Shown piece after piece: positions 34,719-42,550 of a stretch of DNA of 64,000 bases. The notes below the pieces were generated by a model. That model saw nothing but the letters and a program-made list of their open reading frames with translations, searched no databases and was not told the DNA's origin. The position numbers were made by a program, and so were the translations under genes. Source of the DNA: Oscillospiraceae bacterium (GTDB lineage: Bacteria > Bacillota > Clostridia > Oscillospirales > Oscillospiraceae); NCBI GenBank assembly GCA_902781745.1, contig CACZKM010000001.1, positions 1 through 64,000 on the forward strand, read 5' to 3'. The first letter of the stretch is position 1, and the number at the start of each line of letters is the position of its first letter.

Positions 34719-35374
34719 AAGTATATCTCATTCGCCACGGCGAGACCGCCCTGAAGGCCTCCGGCGCCTACCAGGGCTGGATCGACGAGCCTCTGTCTGC
34801 CGAGGGGAAAAAAGCCCTGGGCTACGGCACCCCACAGGGCTTCGGCGCGCTGACCACGCTGTCCCTTACTGTCCCCGGCGGCTGGGTTTATGTCTCTCCG
34901 CTGAAACGGGCCAGGGAGACAGCCTCCCTCGTCCTGCCCTACTGCCGCCAGGTGGTGGTGGAGGACTTGAAAGAAATGAATTTCGGGGACTTTGAGGGCC
35001 GGTCTCCCGACGAGATGAAAAACGATCCGGCCTACCGGGCCTGGGTGGACTCCGGCTGTCTGGACTGCTGCCCCAACGGGGAGACCAAGACGGAGTTTGG
35101 AGAACGGACCTGCGCCGCGGTGGCCTCGCTCATCGACATGGCCTTAAAGCGGGGGGATGACGAACTCTTCATCGTGGCCCACGGCGGCACCCAGATGGCG
35201 GTGATGGAGACCTTTGTGGACCCGTCCAAGCCCTTCTACACCTGGCTGCTGGACTGCGGGTCGGGCTACATCCTGGACACGGCGCACTGGCAGGCGGAGC
35301 GGCGGCTGGCCTGGGAGGACGGGGTCGTGGACTGCGTGTGGCGGGACAGCATCCCCCTGTATGACCGTCCATGA
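34715..35374 (+). CDS. cobC: Histidine phosphatase, probable alpha-ribazole phosphatase
   Basis: A 219-residue phosphoglycerate-mutase-like phosphatase with the catalytic IRHGETALKASGAYQGW at the N-terminus, Glu in EMNFGDFEGRSPDEM, and the second His in VAHGGTQMAVM. Between cobS and cbiB genes, the likely substrate is alpha-ribazole 5'-phosphate or adenosylcobalamin 5'-phosphate. Overlaps both neighbours by 4 bases. Confidence 0.88.
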   Translation: MKVYLIRHGETALKASGAYQGWIDEPLSAEGKKALGYGTPQGFGALTTLSLTVPGGWVYVSPLKRARETASLVLPYCRQVVVEDLKEMNFGDFEGRSPDEMKNDPAYRAWVDSGCLDCCPNGETKTEFGERTCAAVASLIDMALKRGDDELFIVAHGGTQMAVMETFVDPSKPFYTWLLDCGSGYILDTAHWQAERRLAWEDGVVDCVWRDSIPLYDRP

Positions 35375-36339
35375 CGATCCTGCTCTGCGCGCTGGCCGGC
35401 TTTCTCCTGGACCTGGTGCTGGGGGACCCGGCATGGATGCCCCATCCCGTGGTTTTCATGGGGAACGGCATTGCGTTTCTGGAAAAGCACTTCCGCCCCG
35501 AGTTTCCCCAAACGCCCAGAGGCGAATTTTGGGCGGGCTTCTGCCTGGTCCTGTCCCTGACCCTGGACACCCTCCTGGCCTCCTGCCTTCTGCTGTGGCT
35601 GGCAGGGAAAGTCCACCCTTACCTCCAATGGGCGCTGATGATCCTCTGGAGCTGGCAGGTCCTGGCTATGAAGGGCTTGTGGACCGAGAGCATACACGTG
35701 TTCGATCGCCTGAAACACGGGACCATTGAGGAAGCCCGGACTGCCGTCTCCCGTATCGTTGGCCGGGACACCCAGAGCCTGACCGAGGAGGGCGTTACCA
35801 AGGCGGCGGTGGAGACCGTGGCGGAAAACTTCTCTGATGGGGTCATTGCTCCTATGTTTTATCTGCTCATCGGCGGCCCGCCGCTGGCCCTGTGCTATAA
35901 GGCGGTCAACACCATGGACAGCATGATCGGCTACAAGAACGAGAAGTATCTCTACTTTGGCCGTGCCGCCGCCCGGCTGGACGACGCGGCCAACTACCTC
36001 CCCTCCCGCTTCTCCGCCCTGCTGCTCATCGCGGCGGCCTTCCTGGGCGGACGGAACGGGCGGCAGGCGTGGCGCATCTGGCGCAGAGACCGCCGGAACC
36101 ACGCCAGCCCCAACTCCGCCCAGACTGAGGCGGTCATGGCGGGAGCCCTGGAGGTCCAGTTGGCCGGACCGGCCTATTATTTCGGAGAATACTGCGACAA
36201 GCCCACCATCGGCGACCCCATCCGTCCCATTGAGCCGGAGGACATCCCCCGGGCAAACCGTCTGATGGTTCTGGGAAGTGTCCTGGGTCTGCTTCTGCTG
36301 GGCGGCCTGCGTTTTCTTATATTCCATTGCCTGTTTTGA
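35371..36339 (+). CDS. cbiB: Adenosylcobinamide-phosphate synthase
   Basis: A 322-residue membrane protein with about five helices. It attaches aminopropanol phosphate to adenosylcobyric acid. Family marks are LDLVLGDPAWMPHPVVFMG, TVAENFSDGVIAPMFY, YKAVNTMDSMIGYKNEKY and the C-terminal EVQLAGPAYYFGE. ATGA overlap with cobC. Confidence 0.94.
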   Translation: MTILLCALAGFLLDLVLGDPAWMPHPVVFMGNGIAFLEKHFRPEFPQTPRGEFWAGFCLVLSLTLDTLLASCLLLWLAGKVHPYLQWALMILWSWQVLAMKGLWTESIHVFDRLKHGTIEEARTAVSRIVGRDTQSLTEEGVTKAAVETVAENFSDGVIAPMFYLLIGGPPLALCYKAVNTMDSMIGYKNEKYLYFGRAAARLDDAANYLPSRFSALLLIAAAFLGGRNGRQAWRIWRRDRRNHASPNSAQTEAVMAGALEVQLAGPAYYFGEYCDKPTIGDPIRPIEPEDIPRANRLMVLGSVLGLLLLGGLRFLIFHCLF

Positions 36340-36358
36340 CGGAAAGGGGGAGGAAACC

Positions 36359-37411
36359 ATGCCATACGACCACGGCGGCGACTGGGCAGGCTTTTACGCT
36401 GCCCACGGCGCTCTTCCCCTGGACTTTTCCGCCAACATCAGCCCCCTGGGACTGCCCAAGGGCGTCCGGGAGGCGGTGATTCGGGCCTTGGACCAAGCGG
36501 ACCGCTACCCGGACCCCCTCTGCCGGGACCTGCGGAAAGCCATTGGAAATGCGTGGCAGGTCCCACCGAATTGGGTCCTCTGCGGCAACGGGGCGGGGGA
36601 CCTGATCGAGCGGGCGGTCCAGGCAGTTCGGCCCAGGCTGGCCCTGGTGACCGCGCCGACCTTCTCTGAGTATCCCGCCGCCCTCCGGCGGATCGGTTGC
36701 GCGGTGCGGGAGGTTTTCCTCCATCCTGAGGATCAGTTCCGCCTGACCGAGGAATTCCTCTCTGAGATCACTCCTGACGTTGATATGGTCTTCCTCTGCG
36801 AGCCCAATAACCCCACCGGCGTGACTACAGACCCGGGACTCCTCCGGCAGATTTTGGACCGCTGCGCGGTGTGCGGCGCGCGGCTGGTGGTGGATGAGTG
36901 CTTTAACGGCCTGCTGCCCGACCCCGCGGCCCACACCCTGGTCCCATATTTGAAAAACCTTTCCCTCCTGATCCTCAATGCCTTCACCAAGCTCTATGCC
37001 ATGCCCGGCCTGCGCCTGGGCTTCGCCCTCAGCGCAGATACTGCGCTGCTGGAAGCCATGGGACGATGCGGCCAACCCTGGCCGGTGTCCAATATAGCCC
37101 AGGCAGCGGGACTCGCGGCCCTGGCGGACGAAGGGTATCCCGACCGCCTTCGGGCGCTACTGAACAAAGCACGCCCAGCGCTTCGGAGGGGACTCGCAGC
37201 TCTGGGGGCAACAGCGATCACCGGGGAGGCGAACTACCTCCTTTTCCGCCATCCAGACTTGGCCCTGGCGGACAAGCTGGAGGAGAAGGGCATCCTCCTC
37301 CGCCGCTGTGCCGGCTATCCCGGCCTCGGCCCCAACTGGTACCGGGCGGCGGTCCGGAGGGAGGAAGAGAATCAACGACTATTGGAAGCCATCCGGCAGG
37401 TGACGCAATGA
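36359..37411 (+). CDS. cobD: Threonine-phosphate decarboxylase
   Basis: A 350-residue class I/II fold PLP enzyme related to histidinol-phosphate aminotransferase. The N-terminus DHGGDW and LDFSANISPLGLP is typical of CobD; CEPNNPTG and the PLP Lys in NAFTKLYAMPGLRLGF are visible. It makes aminopropanol phosphate for CbiB, encoded just upstream. The ATG at 36359 has AAAGGGGGAGG upstream. Threonine kinase (PduX or another) is not seen in the window. Confidence 0.9.
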   Translation: MPYDHGGDWAGFYAAHGALPLDFSANISPLGLPKGVREAVIRALDQADRYPDPLCRDLRKAIGNAWQVPPNWVLCGNGAGDLIERAVQAVRPRLALVTAPTFSEYPAALRRIGCAVREVFLHPEDQFRLTEEFLSEITPDVDMVFLCEPNNPTGVTTDPGLLRQILDRCAVCGARLVVDECFNGLLPDPAAHTLVPYLKNLSLLILNAFTKLYAMPGLRLGFALSADTALLEAMGRCGQPWPVSNIAQAAGLAALADEGYPDRLRALLNKARPALRRGLAALGATAITGEANYLLFRHPDLALADKLEEKGILLRRCAGYPGLGPNWYRAAVRREEENQRLLEAIRQVTQ

Positions 37412-38901
37412 GTAAAAACATCATGATCCAGGGCACCATGTCCGGGGTGGGGAAGAGCCTTCTGACGGCGGCCCTGTGCCGCATTTTCCGCCAGGACGGC
37501 TATCGGCCCGCCCCCTTCAAAAGTCAGAACATGGCTCTGAACAGCTGCATTACCCGGGACGGCCTGGAGATGGGCCGGGCCCAGGCGGTCCAGGCCATGG
37601 CTGCGGGGCTGGAGCCAGACGTGCGGATGAACCCCGTCCTTCTCAAGCCCTCCAGCGACACCGGCAGCCAGGTCATCGTCCTGGGGGAGGTCCGGGGGGA
37701 CTACGCCGCCCGGGACTACTTCGCCCGAAAGAAAACCCTGCTCCCGGAGATCCTGTCCGCCTATGATTCCCTTGCGGCGGAATACAGCCCCATCGTCATC
37801 GAGGGGGCGGGAAGTCCGGCGGAGATCAATCTGAAGCAGGACGATATCGTCAACATGGGCCTGGCGGAGCGGGTGGACGCCCCCGTCCTCCTGGTGGGGG
37901 ACATTGACCGGGGCGGCGTCTTCGCCCAGTTGGTGGGGACCGTCGAGCTGCTGGAGCCCCGGGAACGGGCCCGGGTGGCGGGCTTTGTCCTCAATAAGTT
38001 TCGGGGGGACCCCTCTCTTCTCACCAGCGGATTGGATATGCTCACCCGGCGAACGGGCATCCCGGTGCTGGGAGTCATCCCGTATCTGGATGTGGATGTG
38101 GACGACGAGGACTCCCTGGCCCCCCGGCTTTCCGAGACCCGGCGGACCGCCGGGATGGACATTGCGGTGATCCGCCTGCCCAAGATTTCTAACTTTACGG
38201 ACTTTGCACCCCTGGAGCATCACCCTGACCTGGGCGTCCGCTATGTCAGCGATTGGAAGACCCTTGGTGAGCCGGATCTCATCATTTTACCCGGCACCAA
38301 AAGCACGGCGGATGACCTGTTGTGGCTCCGGCAAACCGGGCTGGAGGGGACGATCTGCCGCCTGGCCCGGGCTGGTACGCCAGTGCTGGGAATTTGCGGC
38401 GGGTACCAGATGCTGGGAGCCGTCCTGGAGGACCCCCAGGGCGTCGAGCGGGGCGGCACCGTGGCCGGTATGGGTCTGCTGCCCTGCGAGACCACCTTTA
38501 CCGCCGAGAAGCGGCGGACCCGGGTCCGGGCGGAGACCCTGGCAGAACCCTTCCGGGGCGCCTCGATGGAGGGCTACGAGATCCACATGGGCCGCACAGA
38601 CCGTCGCAATGCCCTGCCCTTCTGCCTCCTCTCCGACGGACAGGAGGACGGCGCGGTGCAGGGGAACATCTTCGGAACCTACCTCCACGGCCTGTTCGAC
38701 ACCGGAGAGCTCACCGACCGATTGGCGGACTGGCTCCGAGCCCGGAAGGGCCTGGATGGGACCGCAGCGGAGAGCGAGACCCACAAGGCCTATCAGGACC
38801 GTCAGTTGGACCGCCTGGCGGACCAGGTCCGGGCCCACCTGGACCTGCCCGCGGTCTATCGGATCATGGAAGAATGGGAGGGAACATCCCATGGCATATA
38901 A
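37408..38901 (+). CDS. cbiP: Cobyric acid synthase
   Basis: A 497-residue ATP- and glutamine-dependent amidase that makes the b, d, e and g amides. The P-loop is IQGTMSGVGKSLLTAALC; SQNMALNS and GRAQAVQAMAA follow. The C-terminal glutaminase has LGICGGYQMLG with the nucleophile Cys. ATGA overlap with cobD. The frame open upstream to 37066 is a shadow. Confidence 0.95.
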   Translation: MSKNIMIQGTMSGVGKSLLTAALCRIFRQDGYRPAPFKSQNMALNSCITRDGLEMGRAQAVQAMAAGLEPDVRMNPVLLKPSSDTGSQVIVLGEVRGDYAARDYFARKKTLLPEILSAYDSLAAEYSPIVIEGAGSPAEINLKQDDIVNMGLAERVDAPVLLVGDIDRGGVFAQLVGTVELLEPRERARVAGFVLNKFRGDPSLLTSGLDMLTRRTGIPVLGVIPYLDVDVDDEDSLAPRLSETRRTAGMDIAVIRLPKISNFTDFAPLEHHPDLGVRYVSDWKTLGEPDLIILPGTKSTADDLLWLRQTGLEGTICRLARAGTPVLGICGGYQMLGAVLEDPQGVERGGTVAGMGLLPCETTFTAEKRRTRVRAETLAEPFRGASMEGYEIHMGRTDRRNALPFCLLSDGQEDGAVQGNIFGTYLHGLFDTGELTDRLADWLRARKGLDGTAAESETHKAYQDRQLDRLADQVRAHLDLPAVYRIMEEWEGTSHGI

Positions 38902-39556
38902 GAAGTCCCCGGCGGACATCGAGCGGACCAGCATGGAGATCATCGAAGGGGAGCTGAAGGAGCGGGGCATCGTCCTGACGCCGGACCGGGCGCCTGTCGT
39001 CAGGCGGGTCATCCACACCACGGCGGACTTCGATTACGCCCGGACCCTGGACTTTACGCCGGAGGCGGTCCACCGGGCCCTGGAGGCTCTGGGCAGGGGC
39101 GTCCCCATCATCACCGACACCAACATGGCCAAGACGGGGGTGAGCGCCCCCGGCTTGGGAAAGCTGGGCGGCGAGGTATTATGCTTCATGGCCGACCCCG
39201 ACGTGGCGGCCCGGGCCAGACAGGAGGGAACCACCCGGGCGGTCGCCGCCGTGAAACACGCTTCTGCCCATTGGCCTCATGCCGTCTACGCCGTCGGCAA
39301 CGCTCCCACCGCCCTGTTTCAGTTGGCAGAGGAGATCGAGCGGGGATGCAGACCCGCACTTGTTGTGGCTGTCCCGGTGGGATTCGTCAACGTAGTGGAG
39401 GCCAAGGAGAAAATCTGGCAGACCTGTCTGGACTATGACATCCCCGCCATCGTGGCCCGGGGGAGAAAAGGGGGCAGCCCCGTGGCGGCGGCCATCTGCA
39501 ACGCCCTGCTCTATGCTGCCGCGGACATGACCGATCCCGGCAAGCGCGGCTGGTGA
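38891..39556 (+). CDS. cbiC: Cobalt-precorrin-8 methylmutase
   Basis: A 221-residue enzyme that moves the C11 methyl group to C12 to give cobyrinic acid. Marks are VIHTTADFDYA (with the catalytic His), ITDTNMAKTGVSAPGL, YAVGNAPTAL and VPVGFVNVVEAKE. It overlaps cbiP by 11 bases and is the last gene of the cluster, followed by a strong terminator. Confidence 0.94.
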   Translation: MAYKKSPADIERTSMEIIEGELKERGIVLTPDRAPVVRRVIHTTADFDYARTLDFTPEAVHRALEALGRGVPIITDTNMAKTGVSAPGLGKLGGEVLCFMADPDVAARARQEGTTRAVAAVKHASAHWPHAVYAVGNAPTALFQLAEEIERGCRPALVVAVPVGFVNVVEAKEKIWQTCLDYDIPAIVARGRKGGSPVAAAICNALLYAAADMTDPGKRGW

Positions 39557-39575
39557 TCCTAGGAGACAAAACGAA

Positions 39576-39613
39576 AACAGGCTGAGACCGGCAAAAAACG
39601 GTCTCAGCCTGTT
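39576..39613. terminator. Bidirectional terminator ending the cobalamin cluster
   Basis: A 15-bp perfect stem (AACAGGCTGAGACCG / CGGTCTCAGCCTGTT) with an 8-base A-rich loop lies between the convergent cbiC and flavin reductase genes. Confidence 0.88.
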
Positions 39614-39628
39614 CTATGTTCGCGGGAA

Positions 39629-40189
39629 TTATTTCAGCTCCAACCCGTCGGCAAAGGCGTTGCCCACCTTTTCTCCCAGCACCAGATAGGTCTGGTTCAC
39701 CGGGTCAAAGGTGATGGGCCGCAGCTTGGCCGGGTCGATGTTCCCCTGGGCGTCCAGGATGGAGTCATCGGCGCTGATGTTGACGATCTCGCCCACCATC
39801 CGGCAGGTCTCGGGATCGTAGCTGACGAACCTGCACTCCACGGCCATGGGGAGCTCGTCAATGAGGGGAGCGTCCACATAGGGGCTCTTGGTGACGTGGA
39901 AGCCCGCCTTGGCCATCTTGTCCGGCTCGTCGTTGCCCGACACAATGCCCACATAGTCGCAGGCCACCACATGGGCCGCGTCGCCCATGCTGACGGTGAA
40001 GGACTTCCGGGCCAGGATGTTCTGCACCGTCTTATGCTCCGGGCTCAGGCACATGGACAGCTCTGCCTCCTCGCTGATCCCGCCCCAGGCGGCGTTCATG
40101 GCGTCGGGGGTGCCGTCCTCGCCATAGGTGGCGATGATGAAGACGGGCTGGGGATAGCTCCAGGGATGGGGACCGAAATTCTTTCTCAT
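39629..40189 (-). CDS. Flavin reductase family protein (FMN-binding split barrel)
   Basis: A 186-residue protein of the flavin reductase-like/FMN-binding group. Typical features are PQPVFIIATYGEDGTPDAMNAAWGG near the N-terminus (described by its start, residues about 13-37) and the SPEHKTVQNI stretch. Substrate unknown; relatives reduce flavin or bind FMN for electron transfer in anaerobes. GGAGG precedes the start. It lies 32 bases after the histidine kinase gene on the same strand and may be its read-through partner. Confidence 0.82.
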   Translation of the reverse strand: MRKNFGPHPWSYPQPVFIIATYGEDGTPDAMNAAWGGISEEAELSMCLSPEHKTVQNILARKSFTVSMGDAAHVVACDYVGIVSGNDEPDKMAKAGFHVTKSPYVDAPLIDELPMAVECRFVSYDPETCRMVGEIVNISADDSILDAQGNIDPAKLRPITFDPVNQTYLVLGEKVGNAFADGLELK

Positions 40190-40221
40190 GATGGTTTCCT
40201 CCTGTTATATCAATTGAATTC

Positions 40222-41637
40222 TCACGCAAAGGTAACGGTAAAGGTGGTGCCCGCCTCCGGGCTGCTCTCCGCAGTGATCTTCCCCTTGTGGACGTCCATG
40301 ATATTCTGGGCGATGGCCAGCCCCAACCCGTTGCCGGGGGTCTCCCGGTTGTGGGCGGCGTCTCCCCGGAAGAACCGGTCGAAGATATGGGGCAGCACCT
40401 CGGGGGAGATGGCCGGGCCGGTGTTGTGGACCTTCAGAACGGGCCCTCTGGCCTCCAGAATCACGTGGATGGCTCCGCCGTCGTCGGAATACTTTACAGC
40501 GTTGCTCAGCAGGATGACTACAAGCTGCTGGATCATGTCCTGGTCGCCCTTGACCATGACCCCATCAGGAATGTCCAAATCCATGGTCTTCCCGGCCTCG
40601 AAGACGGTGCTCTCAAAGGGAAGGGCCACCTGAAGGACCGCCTGGCTGAGGTCGAAGGGGCGGAAGACCGCCTCCACGGAGCCCTTGTCCATCCGGGCCA
40701 GGGTCAGCAGGTTCTGGACCAGATGGTCGGTCCGCTTCACCTCGGATTGGATGTAGCCCAGCCACTCGTTTTCCCCGATCTCGCCGGCCAGGACCTCGGC
40801 GTTGGCGGAGATCACGGCCAGGGGGGTCTTGAGCTCGTGGCTGGCGTCCCAGACGAATTGCTTCTGCTTGTCAAAGGCCTCCTGGACCGGCCGGGTCATC
40901 CGCCGGATGAGCAGGGCGGAGGTGAGCCCCAGGACCAGATAGGCCAGCAGACCGGTGAGCACCGTGGTCCGTAGCAGGGAGTGGGCCCGGGAGACCTCCA
41001 TCCGGGCGTCCAGCACCACCAGGAGGGAGCCGCTGGCGGTTTCCTTCAACCGGTAAAACTGACTGCCCACCCGCCCAAAGTCCTTCTCTGTCTCCAGGAC
41101 GGCCCGGGTCAGCTCCGCCACCTGCTGGTCGGTGTACAGGTCCTGCCGGTCACTGGTCCAGCGGAGAATGGAACCCTGCTGGTCCAGGTGGACGCAATAA
41201 TATGTAGAGAGGTTGGCGGCAAAGGCCATGTCCTCTCTGCCCTGGAGGCCGGGGGGGAAGGCCCCCTCGTCCAGCACGTCGTCGATGAAGTCCTCATAGT
41301 GATTGCCGCCGTCGACCTCGTCATCCTTGTCGTCGCTGGCCGCGTCCTCGGCGGCATCCTCATCCTCTCCGTCGTCCCAGTCCTGGGAATCCAGGACCAC
41401 GTCGCCGGTCCCGCTGCTCTCGGTCTGGGCCCAGGGAGGCGGGAAGCTCCCGTCCGGCCGGTCCATCATCCCCGGGCGCTGCCCGTTGTTTTTAACGATG
41501 AGCTCCAGGGAGGCCTCTGCCTGGTCGGTGAGCTCCTTCCAGTTGACATAGTTGATGGCAAAGACCACTCCGGCCAGGATCACCAGCAAAACCCCAAGGA
41601 CAAGCAGGGTGAACCGCCGCTGCAGCTTTTGGATCAT
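40222..41637 (-). CDS. Sensor histidine kinase
   Basis: A 471-residue membrane kinase. Two membrane helices (about 12-32 and 233-255) enclose an extracellular sensor region that is unusually acidic (a run rich in Asp and Glu near residues 85-115). The phospho-accepting His is in DASHELKTPL. The ATPase domain shows VILLSNAVKYS (N box), FDRFFRGD and GNGLGLAIA (G box). It should phosphorylate the regulator encoded just upstream, with which it overlaps by 4 bases. Signal unknown; the acidic region could bind cations or cationic peptides (inference). Confidence 0.92.
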   Translation of the reverse strand: MIQKLQRRFTLLVLGVLLVILAGVVFAINYVNWKELTDQAEASLELIVKNNGQRPGMMDRPDGSFPPPWAQTESSGTGDVVLDSQDWDDGEDEDAAEDAASDDKDDEVDGGNHYEDFIDDVLDEGAFPPGLQGREDMAFAANLSTYYCVHLDQQGSILRWTSDRQDLYTDQQVAELTRAVLETEKDFGRVGSQFYRLKETASGSLLVVLDARMEVSRAHSLLRTTVLTGLLAYLVLGLTSALLIRRMTRPVQEAFDKQKQFVWDASHELKTPLAVISANAEVLAGEIGENEWLGYIQSEVKRTDHLVQNLLTLARMDKGSVEAVFRPFDLSQAVLQVALPFESTVFEAGKTMDLDIPDGVMVKGDQDMIQQLVVILLSNAVKYSDDGGAIHVILEARGPVLKVHNTGPAISPEVLPHIFDRFFRGDAAHNRETPGNGLGLAIAQNIMDVHKGKITAESSPEAGTTFTVTFA

Positions 41638-42314
41638 GACCCTTCCTCCAGGGAGTAGCCCAGCCCCCGGGTGGTCTTGATCTTCACCCCGGACCCCACG
41701 AAGGTGAGCTTCTTCCGCACAAAGGAGATGTAGACCTCCAGGTTGTTATACTCGGCCTCGCTGTCATAGCCCCACACCCGGTCGGTGAGCAGGTCCTTGC
41801 CCATGATCTGACGGGGGTTGCGGAGGAAGACCTCCAGGAGCTGGTATTCCTTGGCCCCCAGCTTGATCTCCTTCCCGGTGGAGGAACACCGGAGGGAGCC
41901 CGTCTGCTGGTCCAGGGAGATATCCCCGAAGGCCAGCTCCATCTGGGGGGCGTCGGTTTTCCGCCGGGTGATGACGTGGAGACAGGCCAGCAGCTCCGCC
42001 ATCTGGAAGGGCTTAGGGAGGTAGTAATCCGCCCCGGCCTCCAGGCCGTGGACCCGGTCCTCCAGGCCGCCCCGGGCGGTGAGCATCATCACCGGCACCG
42101 CGCTGCCTGAGGCCCGGATCTCCCGGAGGATGGAGAACCCGTCCATCCCCGGCAGCATCACGTCCAGGATCACGGCGTCATAGATCCCGCTCAGGGCGTT
42201 GTCCAGTCCGTCGGGACCGGTGTACACCGGGTCCGCCACGATGTTTTCCCGCTTGAGAAACTTGCACACCGCCGCCGACAGGGTCTTCTCATCTTCCACC
42301 AATAATACCCGCAT
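41634..42314 (-). CDS. OmpR/PhoB-family response regulator
   Basis: A 226-residue regulator. The receiver domain starts MRVLLVEDEKTL with the acidic pocket, the phospho-acceptor Asp is in VILDVMLPGMDGF, and Lys is in YYLPKPF. The C-terminal winged helix includes LGAKEYQLLEVF and the recognition region. The start at 42314 follows GGAGGCC; a longer frame to 42515 runs through the promoter and is not coding. Likely autoregulated (see the direct repeats upstream). Confidence 0.93.
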   Translation of the reverse strand: MRVLLVEDEKTLSAAVCKFLKRENIVADPVYTGPDGLDNALSGIYDAVILDVMLPGMDGFSILREIRASGSAVPVMMLTARGGLEDRVHGLEAGADYYLPKPFQMAELLACLHVITRRKTDAPQMELAFGDISLDQQTGSLRCSSTGKEIKLGAKEYQLLEVFLRNPRQIMGKDLLTDRVWGYDSEAEYNNLEVYISFVRKKLTFVGSGVKIKTTRGLGYSLEEGS

Positions 42315-42353
42315 GGTCAGGCCTCCTATCCTCGTTTCTTTCGTATTGGAGCG

Positions 42354-42383
42354 ATTATAGCATACTTTTTGAGAAAATGTTAC
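42354..42383 (-). promoter_or_regulatory. Promoter for the two-component operon
   Basis: Read on the minus strand: GTAACA, 18 bases, TATAAT, about 40 bases before the regulator start codon. Confidence 0.65.
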
Positions 42384-42391
42384 CCCGCGTT

Positions 42392-42410
42392 CCTTGAAAG
42401 AGCCTTGAAA
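42392..42410 (-). promoter_or_regulatory. Tandem 8-bp repeats, probable response-regulator box
   Basis: TTTCAAGG occurs twice, 11 bases apart (minus strand), just upstream of the -35 box of the two-component operon. OmpR/PhoB-type regulators bind as dimers to direct repeats with an 11-base period, so this is a good candidate for autoregulation. Confidence 0.5.
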
Positions 42411-42487
42411 TGGCATCATTTCTTCTGGAAATCCGGGGGACAGAACCCACAGTATCTTGTGTGGCGCTGTCCGCCCATGCAAATCCC

Positions 42488-42516
42488 TTGTATTTTGACC
42501 GATTCTGCGGTACAAT
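42488..42516 (+). promoter_or_regulatory. Promoter for pcrA
   Basis: TTGTAT, 17 bases, TACAAT, 35 bases before the helicase start codon. Confidence 0.65.
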
Positions 42517-42550
42517 ATCTCCCAACCACTACAGAGAAGGAATTACAGCT

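Noticed and set aside
37066..37407. A 114-residue N-terminal extension of cobyric acid synthase
   Set aside because: It is out-of-frame reading of cobD; the family start and the ATGA overlap place the real start at 37408.
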